Positions 23,304 to 31,927 of a DNA stretch of 64,000 nt are shown piece by piece (the first letter of the stretch is position 1; each line of letters starts with the position of its first letter). This stretch comes from Salinibacterium sp. M195. GTDB lineage: Bacteria > Actinomycetota > Actinomycetes > Actinomycetales > Microbacteriaceae. The stretch lies in the NCBI RefSeq assembly GCF_019443965.1, contig NZ_CP040814.1:2914001-2978000 (forward strand), in the 5' to 3' direction. Under the pieces are notes generated by a model. The model made no database searches and was not told the origin of the DNA. It saw nothing but the letters and a program-made list of their open reading frames with translations. The translations under genes were made by a program, and so were the position numbers.

Positions 23304-24530
23304 TCACACGAGCACCTCTGCGGGTGCAGGATGTCCCAGAAAAGCTGTCGGGCTGGCGGTCAAACCGTAGGCGCCCTGTTGAAAGATGACGACCAAATCA
23401 TCGATGTCCGCTTGCGGCAGTTCGATGTCATCGGCAAGGAGGTCAAGCGGTGTGCAGAGGCAACCGACGACTGTCGCGTGTTCGTTCTGAGCGCTGTCAG
23501 CACGGTTGCCCACGATCACCGGATAGTTACGCCGAATCGCCTGCCCGAAATTGCCGGATGCTGCCAGCTGATGGTGCATCCCCCCGTCTACAACCAAGTA
23601 GGTCTTTCCGCGCGAGACCTTGCGATCCAGCACGCGGGTGACGTACACCCCGCACTCTCCCACGAGGTAACGGCCAAGTTCAATGACGGGCGTCGCCTCG
23701 GGCATCCGCTCTGATAGTGGACCGTCGACAAGCGTGTGAAGACCCTGCGCTACCGCCTCAAGGTCAAGCGGTTGATCTTTTTCGGTGTACGGAATACCAA
23801 AACCGCCGCCAAGATTCAGGTACCGCACTGGCGCGGCCAGATGTGCGGCAAGGTCACTCACGAGATCCACCGTGCGGCGCTGCGCCTCGGAAATAATGGC
23901 CGCATTCAAGTTTTGTGACCCCGCAAAAACGTGGAAGCCCACGATGTCGAGACCCGCAGGCGCGTACTCGTCTAAAACGCGAGGCACCAGTTCGGCATCG
24001 ATGCCGAACTGCTGAGGGCCACCGCCCATGCGCATGCCCGACCCCTTCACTGCGAAGTCCGGATTGACTCGGATCGCGATTCTTGGTGTCAGCCCCAGCG
24101 CCTCTCCTGCATCGATCACCCGCTGAATTTCGGTGGTGGACTCAACCTCGACGATGATGCCGGCTGCAACAGCCTGGCGTATCTCCGACGGGGCCTTACC
24201 CGGCCCCGCGAAGCTGACGCGGTCGGCACTAATCGTGCTGTCCAATGCCACCTGCATCTCCCCCGCGGATGCCACATCGATGCGGTCGACGCGGGTGGCG
24301 AGGTGCTGCACCACGGCCGGCATCGGGTTGGCCTTCATCGCGTAGCTGAGTTCGACGCGATTCGGGAGTGCCGCTCGCAGACGGTCGACTCGCGCATCCA
24401 GAATGCCGCGGTCATAGGCGAAGAACGGTGTCGAGCCGACTCGCGCGGCAAGTCGCGACAGCGGCATGCCCCCGAGTTGCAGTTCGCCATCCAGCGTTCC
24501 GAACGCAGCCAGATGCTCGTAAGGCTTCAT
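23304..24530 (-). CDS. PLP-dependent fold-III decarboxylase, exosortase A-associated/BtrK-like group
   Basis: This is an alanine-racemase-fold decarboxylase related to LysA and ornithine decarboxylases. Lys66 in SYAMKANPM should bind PLP; GFHVFAGSQ, LNLGGGFGIPY and ELGRYLVGECGVYV form the cofactor and substrate sites, and GCLCTPLDLLADD holds the partner-subunit cysteine and aspartate. The sequence resembles the decarboxylase often listed as exosortase A system-associated, and BtrK, which acts on an aminoacyl-ACP. The ATG overlaps the ligase stop (ATGA), and an ACP gene follows 16 bases later. A carrier-bound substrate is inferred from this context; a free amino acid cannot be excluded. Confidence 0.82.
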   Translation of the reverse strand: MKPYEHLAAFGTLDGELQLGGMPLSRLAARVGSTPFFAYDRGILDARVDRLRAALPNRVELSYAMKANPMPAVVQHLATRVDRIDVASAGEMQVALDSTISADRVSFAGPGKAPSEIRQAVAAGIIVEVESTTEIQRVIDAGEALGLTPRIAIRVNPDFAVKGSGMRMGGGPQQFGIDAELVPRVLDEYAPAGLDIVGFHVFAGSQNLNAAIISEAQRRTVDLVSDLAAHLAAPVRYLNLGGGFGIPYTEKDQPLDLEAVAQGLHTLVDGPLSERMPEATPVIELGRYLVGECGVYVTRVLDRKVSRGKTYLVVDGGMHHQLAASGNFGQAIRRNYPVIVGNRADSAQNEHATVVGCLCTPLDLLADDIELPQADIDDLVVIFQQGAYGLTASPTAFLGHPAPAEVLV

Positions 24531-26095
24531 GGCGACACCTGTGTCTTCATTAGCTTCCGATCGAATTTACCGTTTGGTGACCGTGGCAACTCATCGCGAA
24601 CTTCGATTTGCGACGGTACCATGTACAGCGGCAACGCCTGCCGAAGCGCGCTGAGCAGCAGCGCAGTGTCGATGACTCCATCTGCTGCCGTCACCATCAG
24701 CAGAATTCGATGACCGATACCCGCCTCGTCGATGCCGAGCGCAACGGCATCCCGAACCGCACCGGTCGCATAGGCAGCCTCTTCGATCTCACTCGGGCTC
24801 ACTCGATAGCCGGATGTCTTAATCATGTCGTCTGTTCGTCCCACGAAATAGAGAAAACCTTCCTCGTCGGCAACGACGGTGTCCCCCGACCAGACGGCGA
24901 GTTCCGGTGCGCGCCACGGTTGATCCGGATGATGCACCGTGCGGTATCGCTCAGCTGTCCGTTCCGGATCATTCCAATACCCCAACGCAACAAGCGCCCC
25001 CCGGTGCACAAGCTCGCCCTCTTCGCCGGGCGCGCATTGCGTGCCATCGGGGCGTAAGACGAGAATCTCCGCATTGGGAATCGCTTTACCTATTGAGTCG
25101 GGGCGGCGGTCGATCTCGCTCGGGTCAAGGTAGGTCGACCGAAATGCCTCGGTCAGGCCATACATCAAGTAGGGATCGGCATTCGTAAACACTTGACGGA
25201 GCCGATCAAGGATGGTGCGCGGCATCTTTCCCCCGGTGTTTGCCCAATAGCGCAGTCGCGCGGCGGCTTCATCGGGCCACCCGACATCGGCGAGCTGGAG
25301 CCAAAGAGGCGGTACACCAGTAATGCCAGTCACGCCGTGCAGCGCACATATCTTGGGCACATCGCGCGGCAGAAGATAGTTCATCACAACACAGTGGGCC
25401 CCGACCGCGAATGCTGTCGTCACCTGGCTGAGCCCGGCATCGAAGCTCAACGGCAGGATGCTCAAGATCACGTCGTCGCTAGTGTTGCCGAGATACGTGC
25501 TCACGCTTTCGGCCCCGACGATGAGATTGCGGTGACTCAGCACAACTCCTTTGGGCTTTCCTGTGCTTCCCGAGGTGTAGAGGATCGCGGCCGGGTCGAT
25601 GTCGATCACAGCCGAATCACGCAGAGTGAGGGTGCCGTCCTGAGTCGTCGATAGCGGCGTCAGCCGATACGGAGCGGAGTCAACAGCCACCGCGGTTCCG
25701 ATGACCAGCACCTCCTGCACCGATCCGCCAACAAGGACTGCGGATAGCGGCCCGATTCGATCGGTGGAGGTCACGAGAATTCGCGCACCACTGTCATTCA
25801 GAATGTGCTCAACCTGCGCGGCTTTAAGAACGTGGTTAATCGGGACGAACACTCCCCCGGCTGCCGACGTCGCCAACATCGCGACGACCGTTTCGATGCG
25901 TTTCTCGAGATAAATCGCTACCCGATCACCACGCTCCATGCCGAGCTCCTGCAACTGAACGGCGGCAGCGCGCACCGCTAGCCAGAGCGAGCCGTACGAC
26001 ACGGTCTCCTCTTTATAAGTGAGTGCCGCTGACTGCGGAGTCGACTCCGCCGCCTGACTAAGAAGGTGATGGATGTTGGTGCGAATAGACGTCAC
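24527..26095 (-). CDS. AMP-forming acyl/aminoacyl ligase, exosortase A-associated type
   Basis: This 522-residue ANL enzyme has the A3 motif YTSGSTGKPKG, LPLSFDAGLSQ, VTGITGVPPLW, YGLTEAF, GDTVVADEEG and the C-terminal PNGKFDRK lysine. It activates a carboxylic or amino acid as an adenylate and transfers it to CoA or the pantetheine arm of the nearby ACP. The sequence fits the group listed as acyl-CoA ligase (AMP-forming), exosortase A system-associated, and it sits beside the matching PLP decarboxylase. No exosortase is present in the window. The GTG start lies in a GTGA overlap with the upstream glycosyltransferase. Confidence 0.83.
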   Translation of the reverse strand: MTSIRTNIHHLLSQAAESTPQSAALTYKEETVSYGSLWLAVRAAAVQLQELGMERGDRVAIYLEKRIETVVAMLATSAAGGVFVPINHVLKAAQVEHILNDSGARILVTSTDRIGPLSAVLVGGSVQEVLVIGTAVAVDSAPYRLTPLSTTQDGTLTLRDSAVIDIDPAAILYTSGSTGKPKGVVLSHRNLIVGAESVSTYLGNTSDDVILSILPLSFDAGLSQVTTAFAVGAHCVVMNYLLPRDVPKICALHGVTGITGVPPLWLQLADVGWPDEAAARLRYWANTGGKMPRTILDRLRQVFTNADPYLMYGLTEAFRSTYLDPSEIDRRPDSIGKAIPNAEILVLRPDGTQCAPGEEGELVHRGALVALGYWNDPERTAERYRTVHHPDQPWRAPELAVWSGDTVVADEEGFLYFVGRTDDMIKTSGYRVSPSEIEEAAYATGAVRDAVALGIDEAGIGHRILLMVTAADGVIDTALLLSALRQALPLYMVPSQIEVRDELPRSPNGKFDRKLMKTQVSP

Positions 26096-27426
26096 GGTGC
26101 TCTCCGCTCGCGAAGATAGCGAGCGAATTCCTCGCTGTCTTCGAGGTCAACGTAGCGGCGACCTTGCGCATCCGTTTCGGGATTTGTGCCGTCATCTGGC
26201 ACGGCCGGCCCCGGCTGGGTAAACCCGGAGACTTCGTCGAAAACGGCGACATAGGCCTCCGCCTGCGGACGCCAATCGAGCTGCGTTGCCACCCTCTCGC
26301 GTGCTTTCTGCCCCAGCTCCACGCGAAAGACAGGATCATCGATGAGTCGTTCCACCGCGTTCGCGAACGCCCCAATATCGCCCGTGGGAACAAACAGCAC
26401 CGTGTTGCCCCCGGACACGCGCGTCTCCACGAGGTCGAAAGAGACCGAAGGGAGCCCGTAGGACATGTACTCCATCGTCTTATTCATGGTGGAGAGATCA
26501 TTCAGCGGCGTCTTCAGATCGGGGCAGAGCCCAATGTCGGCACTGCTGAGATACTCTGCGATCGCGACCCGATCGACGCGTCCGGTGAACGTGACGTGGT
26601 CGGTGAGGCCAAGCTCAGTCGACTGCCGCTTGAGGCTTTCTAGGCAGTCCCCGAACCCGAGCATGGTGGCGGTAACCTGTGTGCGCCCACGCTTGTGAAC
26701 GAGTTCGTCCATGACGAGCAACACCTGGTCAACACCATCCTGCGGGCCCATGATCCCGAGATAGGCAAGGTTGATCCCTTCTGGCGGGCGCGGGTTCTGC
26801 GGATAAACCGGGCGCATCTGCTTGGTGTCAGGCCCGCTGCGCACCACAGTGACGTGCGCGGGCCGGCGTCCTCCCCGGCGAACAGCCGTCGCCTTGTATG
26901 ACTCGTTAGTCGACGTGATGCGATCGGCGGTACGAAAGGATCGACGCTCCAACCACTTGAGTCCGTTGTACTGAAGCTTCTGCCCGGCACTCTGGGGAGA
27001 ACCAAAGCGCGAGATAAACAATTCGGGATTGAGATCGTGATGATCGAAGATAAAACGCACTCCACGAACGCGCCACAAGAGTGCCAGAAACCAAAACGTA
27101 TCCGGCGGATTGCACGCCTGGATGATGGCAAACCGGCGGTGGCGCCATACCGATAACGAGAGCCACGCTGTGCGCACCCAGCTGTACGCGAACTCCCAGA
27201 TGAAGCCAAACAGCCCTTGGGCTTCGCGGGCAGGCGCGTACTTGTAGATATCAACGCCGTCAATACGCTGACGCGCAGGATCTCCAGGGCCTTTCGGGCA
27301 GATCACGCTCACGGTGTAGCCTCGCGCCGTCAACGCTTGACACTCCAACCACACTCGACGGTCTAATGGCACGGGAAGGTTTGCCACGATGATCAGTACG
27401 TGGGGGCCTCCGGGATAGTGCTTCAT
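26092..27426 (-). CDS. Family 4 glycosyltransferase
   Basis: MKHYPGGPHVLIIVANLPVP opens a GT-B fold, with LDRRVWLECQAL, the acceptor-side FDHHDLNPEL, LGIMGPQDGVD in the linker and MNKTMEYMSYGLPSVSFD as the donor-site glutamate region. About 60 hydrophilic C-terminal residues are extra. It probably acts early in repeat-unit assembly. I start at ATG 27426, in the ATGA overlap with the flippase stop, not at 27471, which would overlap the upstream gene by 16 codons. Confidence 0.85.
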   Translation of the reverse strand: MKHYPGGPHVLIIVANLPVPLDRRVWLECQALTARGYTVSVICPKGPGDPARQRIDGVDIYKYAPAREAQGLFGFIWEFAYSWVRTAWLSLSVWRHRRFAIIQACNPPDTFWFLALLWRVRGVRFIFDHHDLNPELFISRFGSPQSAGQKLQYNGLKWLERRSFRTADRITSTNESYKATAVRRGGRRPAHVTVVRSGPDTKQMRPVYPQNPRPPEGINLAYLGIMGPQDGVDQVLLVMDELVHKRGRTQVTATMLGFGDCLESLKRQSTELGLTDHVTFTGRVDRVAIAEYLSSADIGLCPDLKTPLNDLSTMNKTMEYMSYGLPSVSFDLVETRVSGGNTVLFVPTGDIGAFANAVERLIDDPVFRVELGQKARERVATQLDWRPQAEAYVAVFDEVSGFTQPGPAVPDDGTNPETDAQGRRYVDLEDSEEFARYLRERRAP

Positions 27427-28949
27427 GCGTCGTCCTCTCCACTGCGCAGGAATCGGATGCGTTTTCCCCACTTGGAGCGAGCCAGTACCGCCAACCCTTC
27501 AGCGATCACCGTGGGAGCAATGAGACGCGTCACGCTCAAGTGGACTACGGACACCGTCACAGCGATCACGAGGATCGAGGCCCAATCGGGAAGGCTGCGC
27601 GTGAGCAGCATGACCCCCCATCCCGCAGCACCGGAAACGACAACAGCAATGACGACAAAGAGGAAGGGACTGGCGATCTTGCGCACCGGAGCTGACAACT
27701 CCCCCGAAACAAGAAACCACCGGCTGACGGTGGCGACGACGCAGACCGCGAGAAATCCCCACGCGACAGCAACGAGTCCGAAACGGACAAGGAGAATCGT
27801 CGTCGTGAGGGTAACCGCATCAATGACCAAGGCATAGACGAACCACTTGCCCGGCTTACCAAGGCCGTAGAACAGTCCGTGATCCAACCAGGCCCCCACC
27901 GTGAGGGTGCCTGCAATGGCAAGGATCTGGGCGATCGGATAGCTCGTCGCCCACGCCTCACCAAACAGCAGCGGAACGATCATCGGAGCCGCGACGGCGA
28001 CAATCGTCAAAGGAAGCGACAGGGCGGCGTACGACATGCGCAACGCACGCAAATAGGCGTTGAGTAGGCGTTCTCGATCCTCTCGGATACGCGCAAAGGC
28101 GACAGTGGTTACCGGCACGATCGCGCTCCCCGTCAAGTCTTGGACGACCTGCACCAGACGTTGCGCGATGTTCATGTAGCCGAGTGCCGCTACCCCCAGG
28201 GTTGATGAGATTACCGCGGCCTCGCCAGACGCCCGGAGCATTGCGACGAACTCGACCCCCAAAACTTTTGCGCCAAACCGTGTCATCGTGGCGAACTCGC
28301 GGCGATTGAACGCAAGCGTCGGACGCCAGTGGATAACGGTCCACGCCAGAACCGTTGTTACCGCGGGGGCGACAAGACTCTGGCCGACCAGGGCCCACAC
28401 GCCCAACCCGCTAAACGCCATCACCATCGCAACAACCTGCGCAATGACAGCAGCGATCGCGCCCTGACCGGCGAGCACCCGAAAGCGCATTGTGCGTCTC
28501 AGGATGGCCAGTGGCACGGATCCGAAAGCGGTGAAGATCACCCAGAGTGACAGCGCGCGCAACACCGGCACGACTTCGGGGTTGGCGAAAAGGATTCCGG
28601 CCAGGGGCGCGATCGCGAAAAGCACAGCACCCAACACCACGCCGGCGCTGAGAGAGAACCAGAACGCGGTGCTGAGCATCCGCTGATCTGCTTTCGCTAC
28701 TTGCACGATGTAGGCGGCGAAGCCCAAATCTGACAGTAGGTAGAAGAACGGCAGAATCGTCGACGCGGCAGCGACCGTGCCAAAATCTTCCGGACTCAAC
28801 AGTCGCGTGAGCACCGCGATCGTGACGAAACCCAGAAGCCGAATTACCCACTTTTGCGCCGTGAGCCAGAGCACACCCGAAGTAGTTTGCCGTCCAACGG
28901 CATCGTCAGGGCCCTGTTCATTCACCGAGGTGTGCGCCATGGTCTTCAC
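27423..28949 (-). CDS. Wzx-like oligosaccharide flippase (MOP/PST family)
   Basis: The 508 residues form about twelve to fourteen transmembrane helices. TTSGVLWLTAQKWVIRLLGF, LLSPEDFGTVAAAS and GLGKPGKWFV are typical of the polysaccharide transporter (RfbX/MviN-like) family. It should flip lipid-linked repeat units to the outer face for the polymerase at 14112-15482. The start GTG (28949) is in a GTGA overlap with the preceding glycosyltransferase; an ATG three codons in (28940) is an alternative. Confidence 0.85.
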   Translation of the reverse strand: MKTMAHTSVNEQGPDDAVGRQTTSGVLWLTAQKWVIRLLGFVTIAVLTRLLSPEDFGTVAAASTILPFFYLLSDLGFAAYIVQVAKADQRMLSTAFWFSLSAGVVLGAVLFAIAPLAGILFANPEVVPVLRALSLWVIFTAFGSVPLAILRRTMRFRVLAGQGAIAAVIAQVVAMVMAFSGLGVWALVGQSLVAPAVTTVLAWTVIHWRPTLAFNRREFATMTRFGAKVLGVEFVAMLRASGEAAVISSTLGVAALGYMNIAQRLVQVVQDLTGSAIVPVTTVAFARIREDRERLLNAYLRALRMSYAALSLPLTIVAVAAPMIVPLLFGEAWATSYPIAQILAIAGTLTVGAWLDHGLFYGLGKPGKWFVYALVIDAVTLTTTILLVRFGLVAVAWGFLAVCVVATVSRWFLVSGELSAPVRKIASPFLFVVIAVVVSGAAGWGVMLLTRSLPDWASILVIAVTVSVVHLSVTRLIAPTVIAEGLAVLARSKWGKRIRFLRSGEDDA

Positions 28950-30142
28950 GTGGCATCTCCCGCAACAGCGCGATGAATGCGTCGCATGATTTTCTCCCCG
29001 AGGCGGCGGGCCTCGCTGGGAAGGTCAGAGATCCACGCTCGACGCCCATAGGCGCGAGTTGCCAGCTGATAAAACGTTGCCAGCCGGGCCGTCATCGCTT
29101 CGAGACCAAAGCGTCTGGCTGCAAAATCCCGACCGAATGAGCCCAATTCTGCCCGACGACGGCCATCAGCGATCAGCGGCAGCACGGCGCGGATGAGGTC
29201 GCCGACCGGGTCGGAGACCGCGTCCGGACTCCAGTAGCTTGAACGCGCCAACGAATCAGCGGTAGCCGGCTCGAAGAGTTGCGACCAGCCCGCCTCGCCC
29301 TGCACAACCAACGGTCGGCCGAACGCGAGCGAACGAGCAGCAGAACCTCCCATGCCGAGCATGATGTCGGCCGCCGCATATGCCGGTCTGGGGTCGACGC
29401 GAGCGCCGAGCATCCGCACGACCTCGCGTCCAACGGCCGCATTGACCTCACGGGCTTGAGCCTCAAGTCGTTCGCCCCCATCGCCAGCGCCGACGATGAA
29501 CAACGTCACCTCCGCGGCGGCGAGGGAGCGCATGGCCTCGATCGCGACCTCGATAGAGGTCGCCTTCATGTTGCTGTCTAGCCGACTAACAATTCCCAGC
29601 AGCAGACCGTCACCCAGATCGTTCTCCCGGCGGAAAGCCTCGGCGATCCCTGCCGTCGGTGAATCCCGATCCATGTCGACAGGAGGCGAGATCAGGATGG
29701 TCGGACCTGGCCGATTGACGAGCTCATCGACGAGGTAACCGGTGCCGACGATCAACGGCATGTGGCGAAGCACAATCGGGGCGACGCTCATCTCGTACAC
29801 CGTCTGCATCCACGGCACGCCCCCAAATCGCGACGGACCCCAGAACACCTGACGGGCCAGACTCCACATCCCATAAACATGGATGAGGTCGACCTTCAGC
29901 CTGCCGGCCATCGACGATAGTTGAGCAGCGTGAGCCCGCATCCCGGGCAGCGCATCATAAATCTCGATGGAGACGCCCTGCGCGGCGGCGTAGGTGAGCA
30001 GATTGGGCTCTGAGGTGAGCGACGCCCGTTCCCCGACCAGCCAAGATTCCACCCCGTGTGCCCGCAGCGCGACCGAGAAATCGACCGCGTTGATCTGAGT
30101 ACCCCCGAGTTCGAGGCTATTCAGAAGGACAAGTACCCGCAT
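28946..30142 (-). CDS. Glycosyltransferase, GT-B fold (family 4-like)
   Basis: MRVLVLLNSLELGGTQINAVDFS is a GT4-type first strand and loop. The central VDLIHVYGMWSLARQV, the linker GIVSRLDSNMKATSIEVAIEA and ADIMLGMGGSAARSLAFGRP cover the acceptor and donor lobes. The usual E-x7-E motif is not obvious, since the segment reads GMGGSAARSLAFG, so activity depends on less conserved residues. It starts 10 bases after the preceding stop and overlaps the flippase. Confidence 0.78.
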   Translation of the reverse strand: MRVLVLLNSLELGGTQINAVDFSVALRAHGVESWLVGERASLTSEPNLLTYAAAQGVSIEIYDALPGMRAHAAQLSSMAGRLKVDLIHVYGMWSLARQVFWGPSRFGGVPWMQTVYEMSVAPIVLRHMPLIVGTGYLVDELVNRPGPTILISPPVDMDRDSPTAGIAEAFRRENDLGDGLLLGIVSRLDSNMKATSIEVAIEAMRSLAAAEVTLFIVGAGDGGERLEAQAREVNAAVGREVVRMLGARVDPRPAYAAADIMLGMGGSAARSLAFGRPLVVQGEAGWSQLFEPATADSLARSSYWSPDAVSDPVGDLIRAVLPLIADGRRRAELGSFGRDFAARRFGLEAMTARLATFYQLATRAYGRRAWISDLPSEARRLGEKIMRRIHRAVAGDAT

Positions 30143-30152
30143 GGCTGCCCGC

Positions 30153-31289
30153 TCACCGATCCACTGCGGATTTCGCAGAAGCGGATTTCACCACAGCGGA
30201 TCTCATTGCGTCGGCAACGCGCTCCTGCTGCGTCGAGGTCAGGTGCGGAAACATCGGCAGCGACATGATCGTGTTTGCCGCCGTCTCCGCCACAGGAAAC
30301 TGACCCCGCGTATAGCCGAGCGCGGCGTACGCCTCGGTCAGGTGCACCGGGGTGGGGTAGTGAATGCCGACACCGATTCCTTCCGCGGTCAGCTCTGCCA
30401 TCACGCGGTCGCGGTCGGCGACCCGCACCACGTAGAGGTGCCAGACATCGGTGTTCCCCGGACGGGACGTGGGGGTGCGCACACCCTCAAAGTCGGTAAG
30501 CAACTCGCCATAACGAGCTGCTGCGACACCGCGCGCGGCGTTCCACGCGTCGAGACGCGTCAACTTTGCCCGCAGCACCGGTGCCTGAATCGCATCCAGT
30601 CGAGCATTCATACCGATGTGATCGTGCACGTACTTAACGGTGCTGCCATGGCCAGCAAGATTGCGGATGCGCGAAGCGATATGTTCATCGTTCGTCATCA
30701 CAGCGCCGGCGTCACCGGCCGCGCCGAGATTCTTACCCGGATAAAAGCTCGTCGCCGCCACCCTCGACAAAGCCCCTGCCCGTCCAGCAGTCGACGAGGC
30801 ACCTTGCGACTGGGCGGCATCCTCAACCACGACGATATCGTGCCTGTCAGCGATCGAAAGGAGGCGTTCGACGGCCGCTGTTTGGCCGAAAAGGTGCACG
30901 GCAACGATGACCCGCGTGCGATCAGTGATGGCGGCTTCGACGGCGTCAGGGTCGATAAGGAGGTGCTCTTCGTCGACATCCACGAACACAGGGACGGCGC
31001 CGATGCGCGATACGGCCTCCGCTGTAGCGATGAACGTATTCACCGGCATGATGACCTCATCACCAGGGCCAACGCCGACGGCACGGTAGGCAAGCTCAAG
31101 CGCATCGGTTCCGTTGGAAACTCCAACGACGTGCTCGACTCCGATGAACGCGGCGTACTCCCGCTCGAATGCGTCGACCTCGCTGCCACCGATAAACCCC
31201 GCGGTGCCGAACAGGCGCCGCCACACGGGCAGCACCTCGGCTGCGACCTCAGCCTGCTGGGCGGCAAGATCGATGAACGGGACCCTCAC
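30153..31289 (-). CDS. DegT/DnrJ/EryC1-family sugar aminotransferase
   Basis: VPFIDLAAQQAEVAAEV is the standard opening of this PLP family, followed by GGSEVDAFE, SNGTDALELAY, PVNTFIATAEA and the Schiff-base lysine in SFYPGKNLGAAGDAG. It transaminates a keto-sugar nucleotide; WlbE/FdtB-type enzymes that act at C3 share this look. With the Gfo/Idh-type oxidase of the same operon it could form a 3-amino sugar. I start at GTG 31289 in the GTGA overlap with the acetyltransferase. Confidence 0.85.
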   Translation of the reverse strand: MRVPFIDLAAQQAEVAAEVLPVWRRLFGTAGFIGGSEVDAFEREYAAFIGVEHVVGVSNGTDALELAYRAVGVGPGDEVIMPVNTFIATAEAVSRIGAVPVFVDVDEEHLLIDPDAVEAAITDRTRVIVAVHLFGQTAAVERLLSIADRHDIVVVEDAAQSQGASSTAGRAGALSRVAATSFYPGKNLGAAGDAGAVMTNDEHIASRIRNLAGHGSTVKYVHDHIGMNARLDAIQAPVLRAKLTRLDAWNAARGVAAARYGELLTDFEGVRTPTSRPGNTDVWHLYVVRVADRDRVMAELTAEGIGVGIHYPTPVHLTEAYAALGYTRGQFPVAETAANTIMSLPMFPHLTSTQQERVADAMRSAVVKSASAKSAVDR

Positions 31290-31927
31290 TCTGTCACCCC
31301 TAATCGTCGGGCGGGAATGCCTGCCCACGTCTCTGCAGGATGCACGTCGCTGAGCACAACCGCGCCCATGCCTACCGTGGCTCCGATTCCGATTGTGAGA
31401 CCTTGCCTTATCGAGCAGTTCATTCCCAGGAAGGCTCCTCGGCCGACCCTGACGCCCCCGCCGAGAGCGACACCAGCCGCCAACGTCGCGAAGTCCCCGA
31501 TACGGCAGTCATGCGTGATGGTCACGTGCGGCATCACGACGACGTGCTCACCGATCACGGCATCCGTGGTGATTACGACGCCAGCCAAGAGAATTGAGCC
31601 AGCGCCAATAGGGCATCCAGCAGGGTTGCGTACTGAGGGATCAATGACCGTTGCAAATCGGTCTGACTCGATGCCGAGAGCGCTGAGCCGGGCGACGACA
31701 CGGTCGCGACCGAGACCGGAACCGACGCACACGAGCAGGGAGGCGCGCGGATAGAGCGTGACATCGTCGACGCCCCCGAGCACGCGTGCCCCCGAGATCG
31801 TCGAGGGTAGCTCCTCGTGCCGGTCGTCGAGGAACCCCAGAACCTCGTGGCCCGATTCGCGCACCACCGCGAGAACCTCGCGAGCGAGGCCGCCGGCAGC
31901 AATGAGAAGGAGCGGATGCCTGGTCAC
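31286..31927 (-). CDS. NeuD/PglD-type sugar O/N-acetyltransferase
   Basis: The N-terminal domain has AAGGLAREVLAVVRESG and VLGFLDD, the small Rossmann-like sugar-nucleotide domain of PglD/NeuD. Then comes a left-handed beta-helix of hexapeptide repeats (IGAGSILLAGVVI and IGEHVVVMPHVTI) with the active-site His in VTITHDCRIGDF. It acetylates an amino sugar with acetyl-CoA. It lies between two aminotransferase genes and overlaps both, so it probably finishes the sugar made by the preceding one (PglE/PglD logic). Confidence 0.85.
   Translation of the reverse strand: MTRHPLLLIAAGGLAREVLAVVRESGHEVLGFLDDRHEELPSTISGARVLGGVDDVTLYPRASLLVCVGSGLGRDRVVARLSALGIESDRFATVIDPSVRNPAGCPIGAGSILLAGVVITTDAVIGEHVVVMPHVTITHDCRIGDFATLAAGVALGGGVRVGRGAFLGMNCSIRQGLTIGIGATVGMGAVVLSDVHPAETWAGIPARRLGVTE

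Noticed and set aside
30141..31754. 537-codon plus-strand open frame
   Set aside because: It is antisense to the aminotransferase and acetyltransferase genes, which have clear motifs; its own translation is basic, His/Arg-rich and without any recognisable motif.
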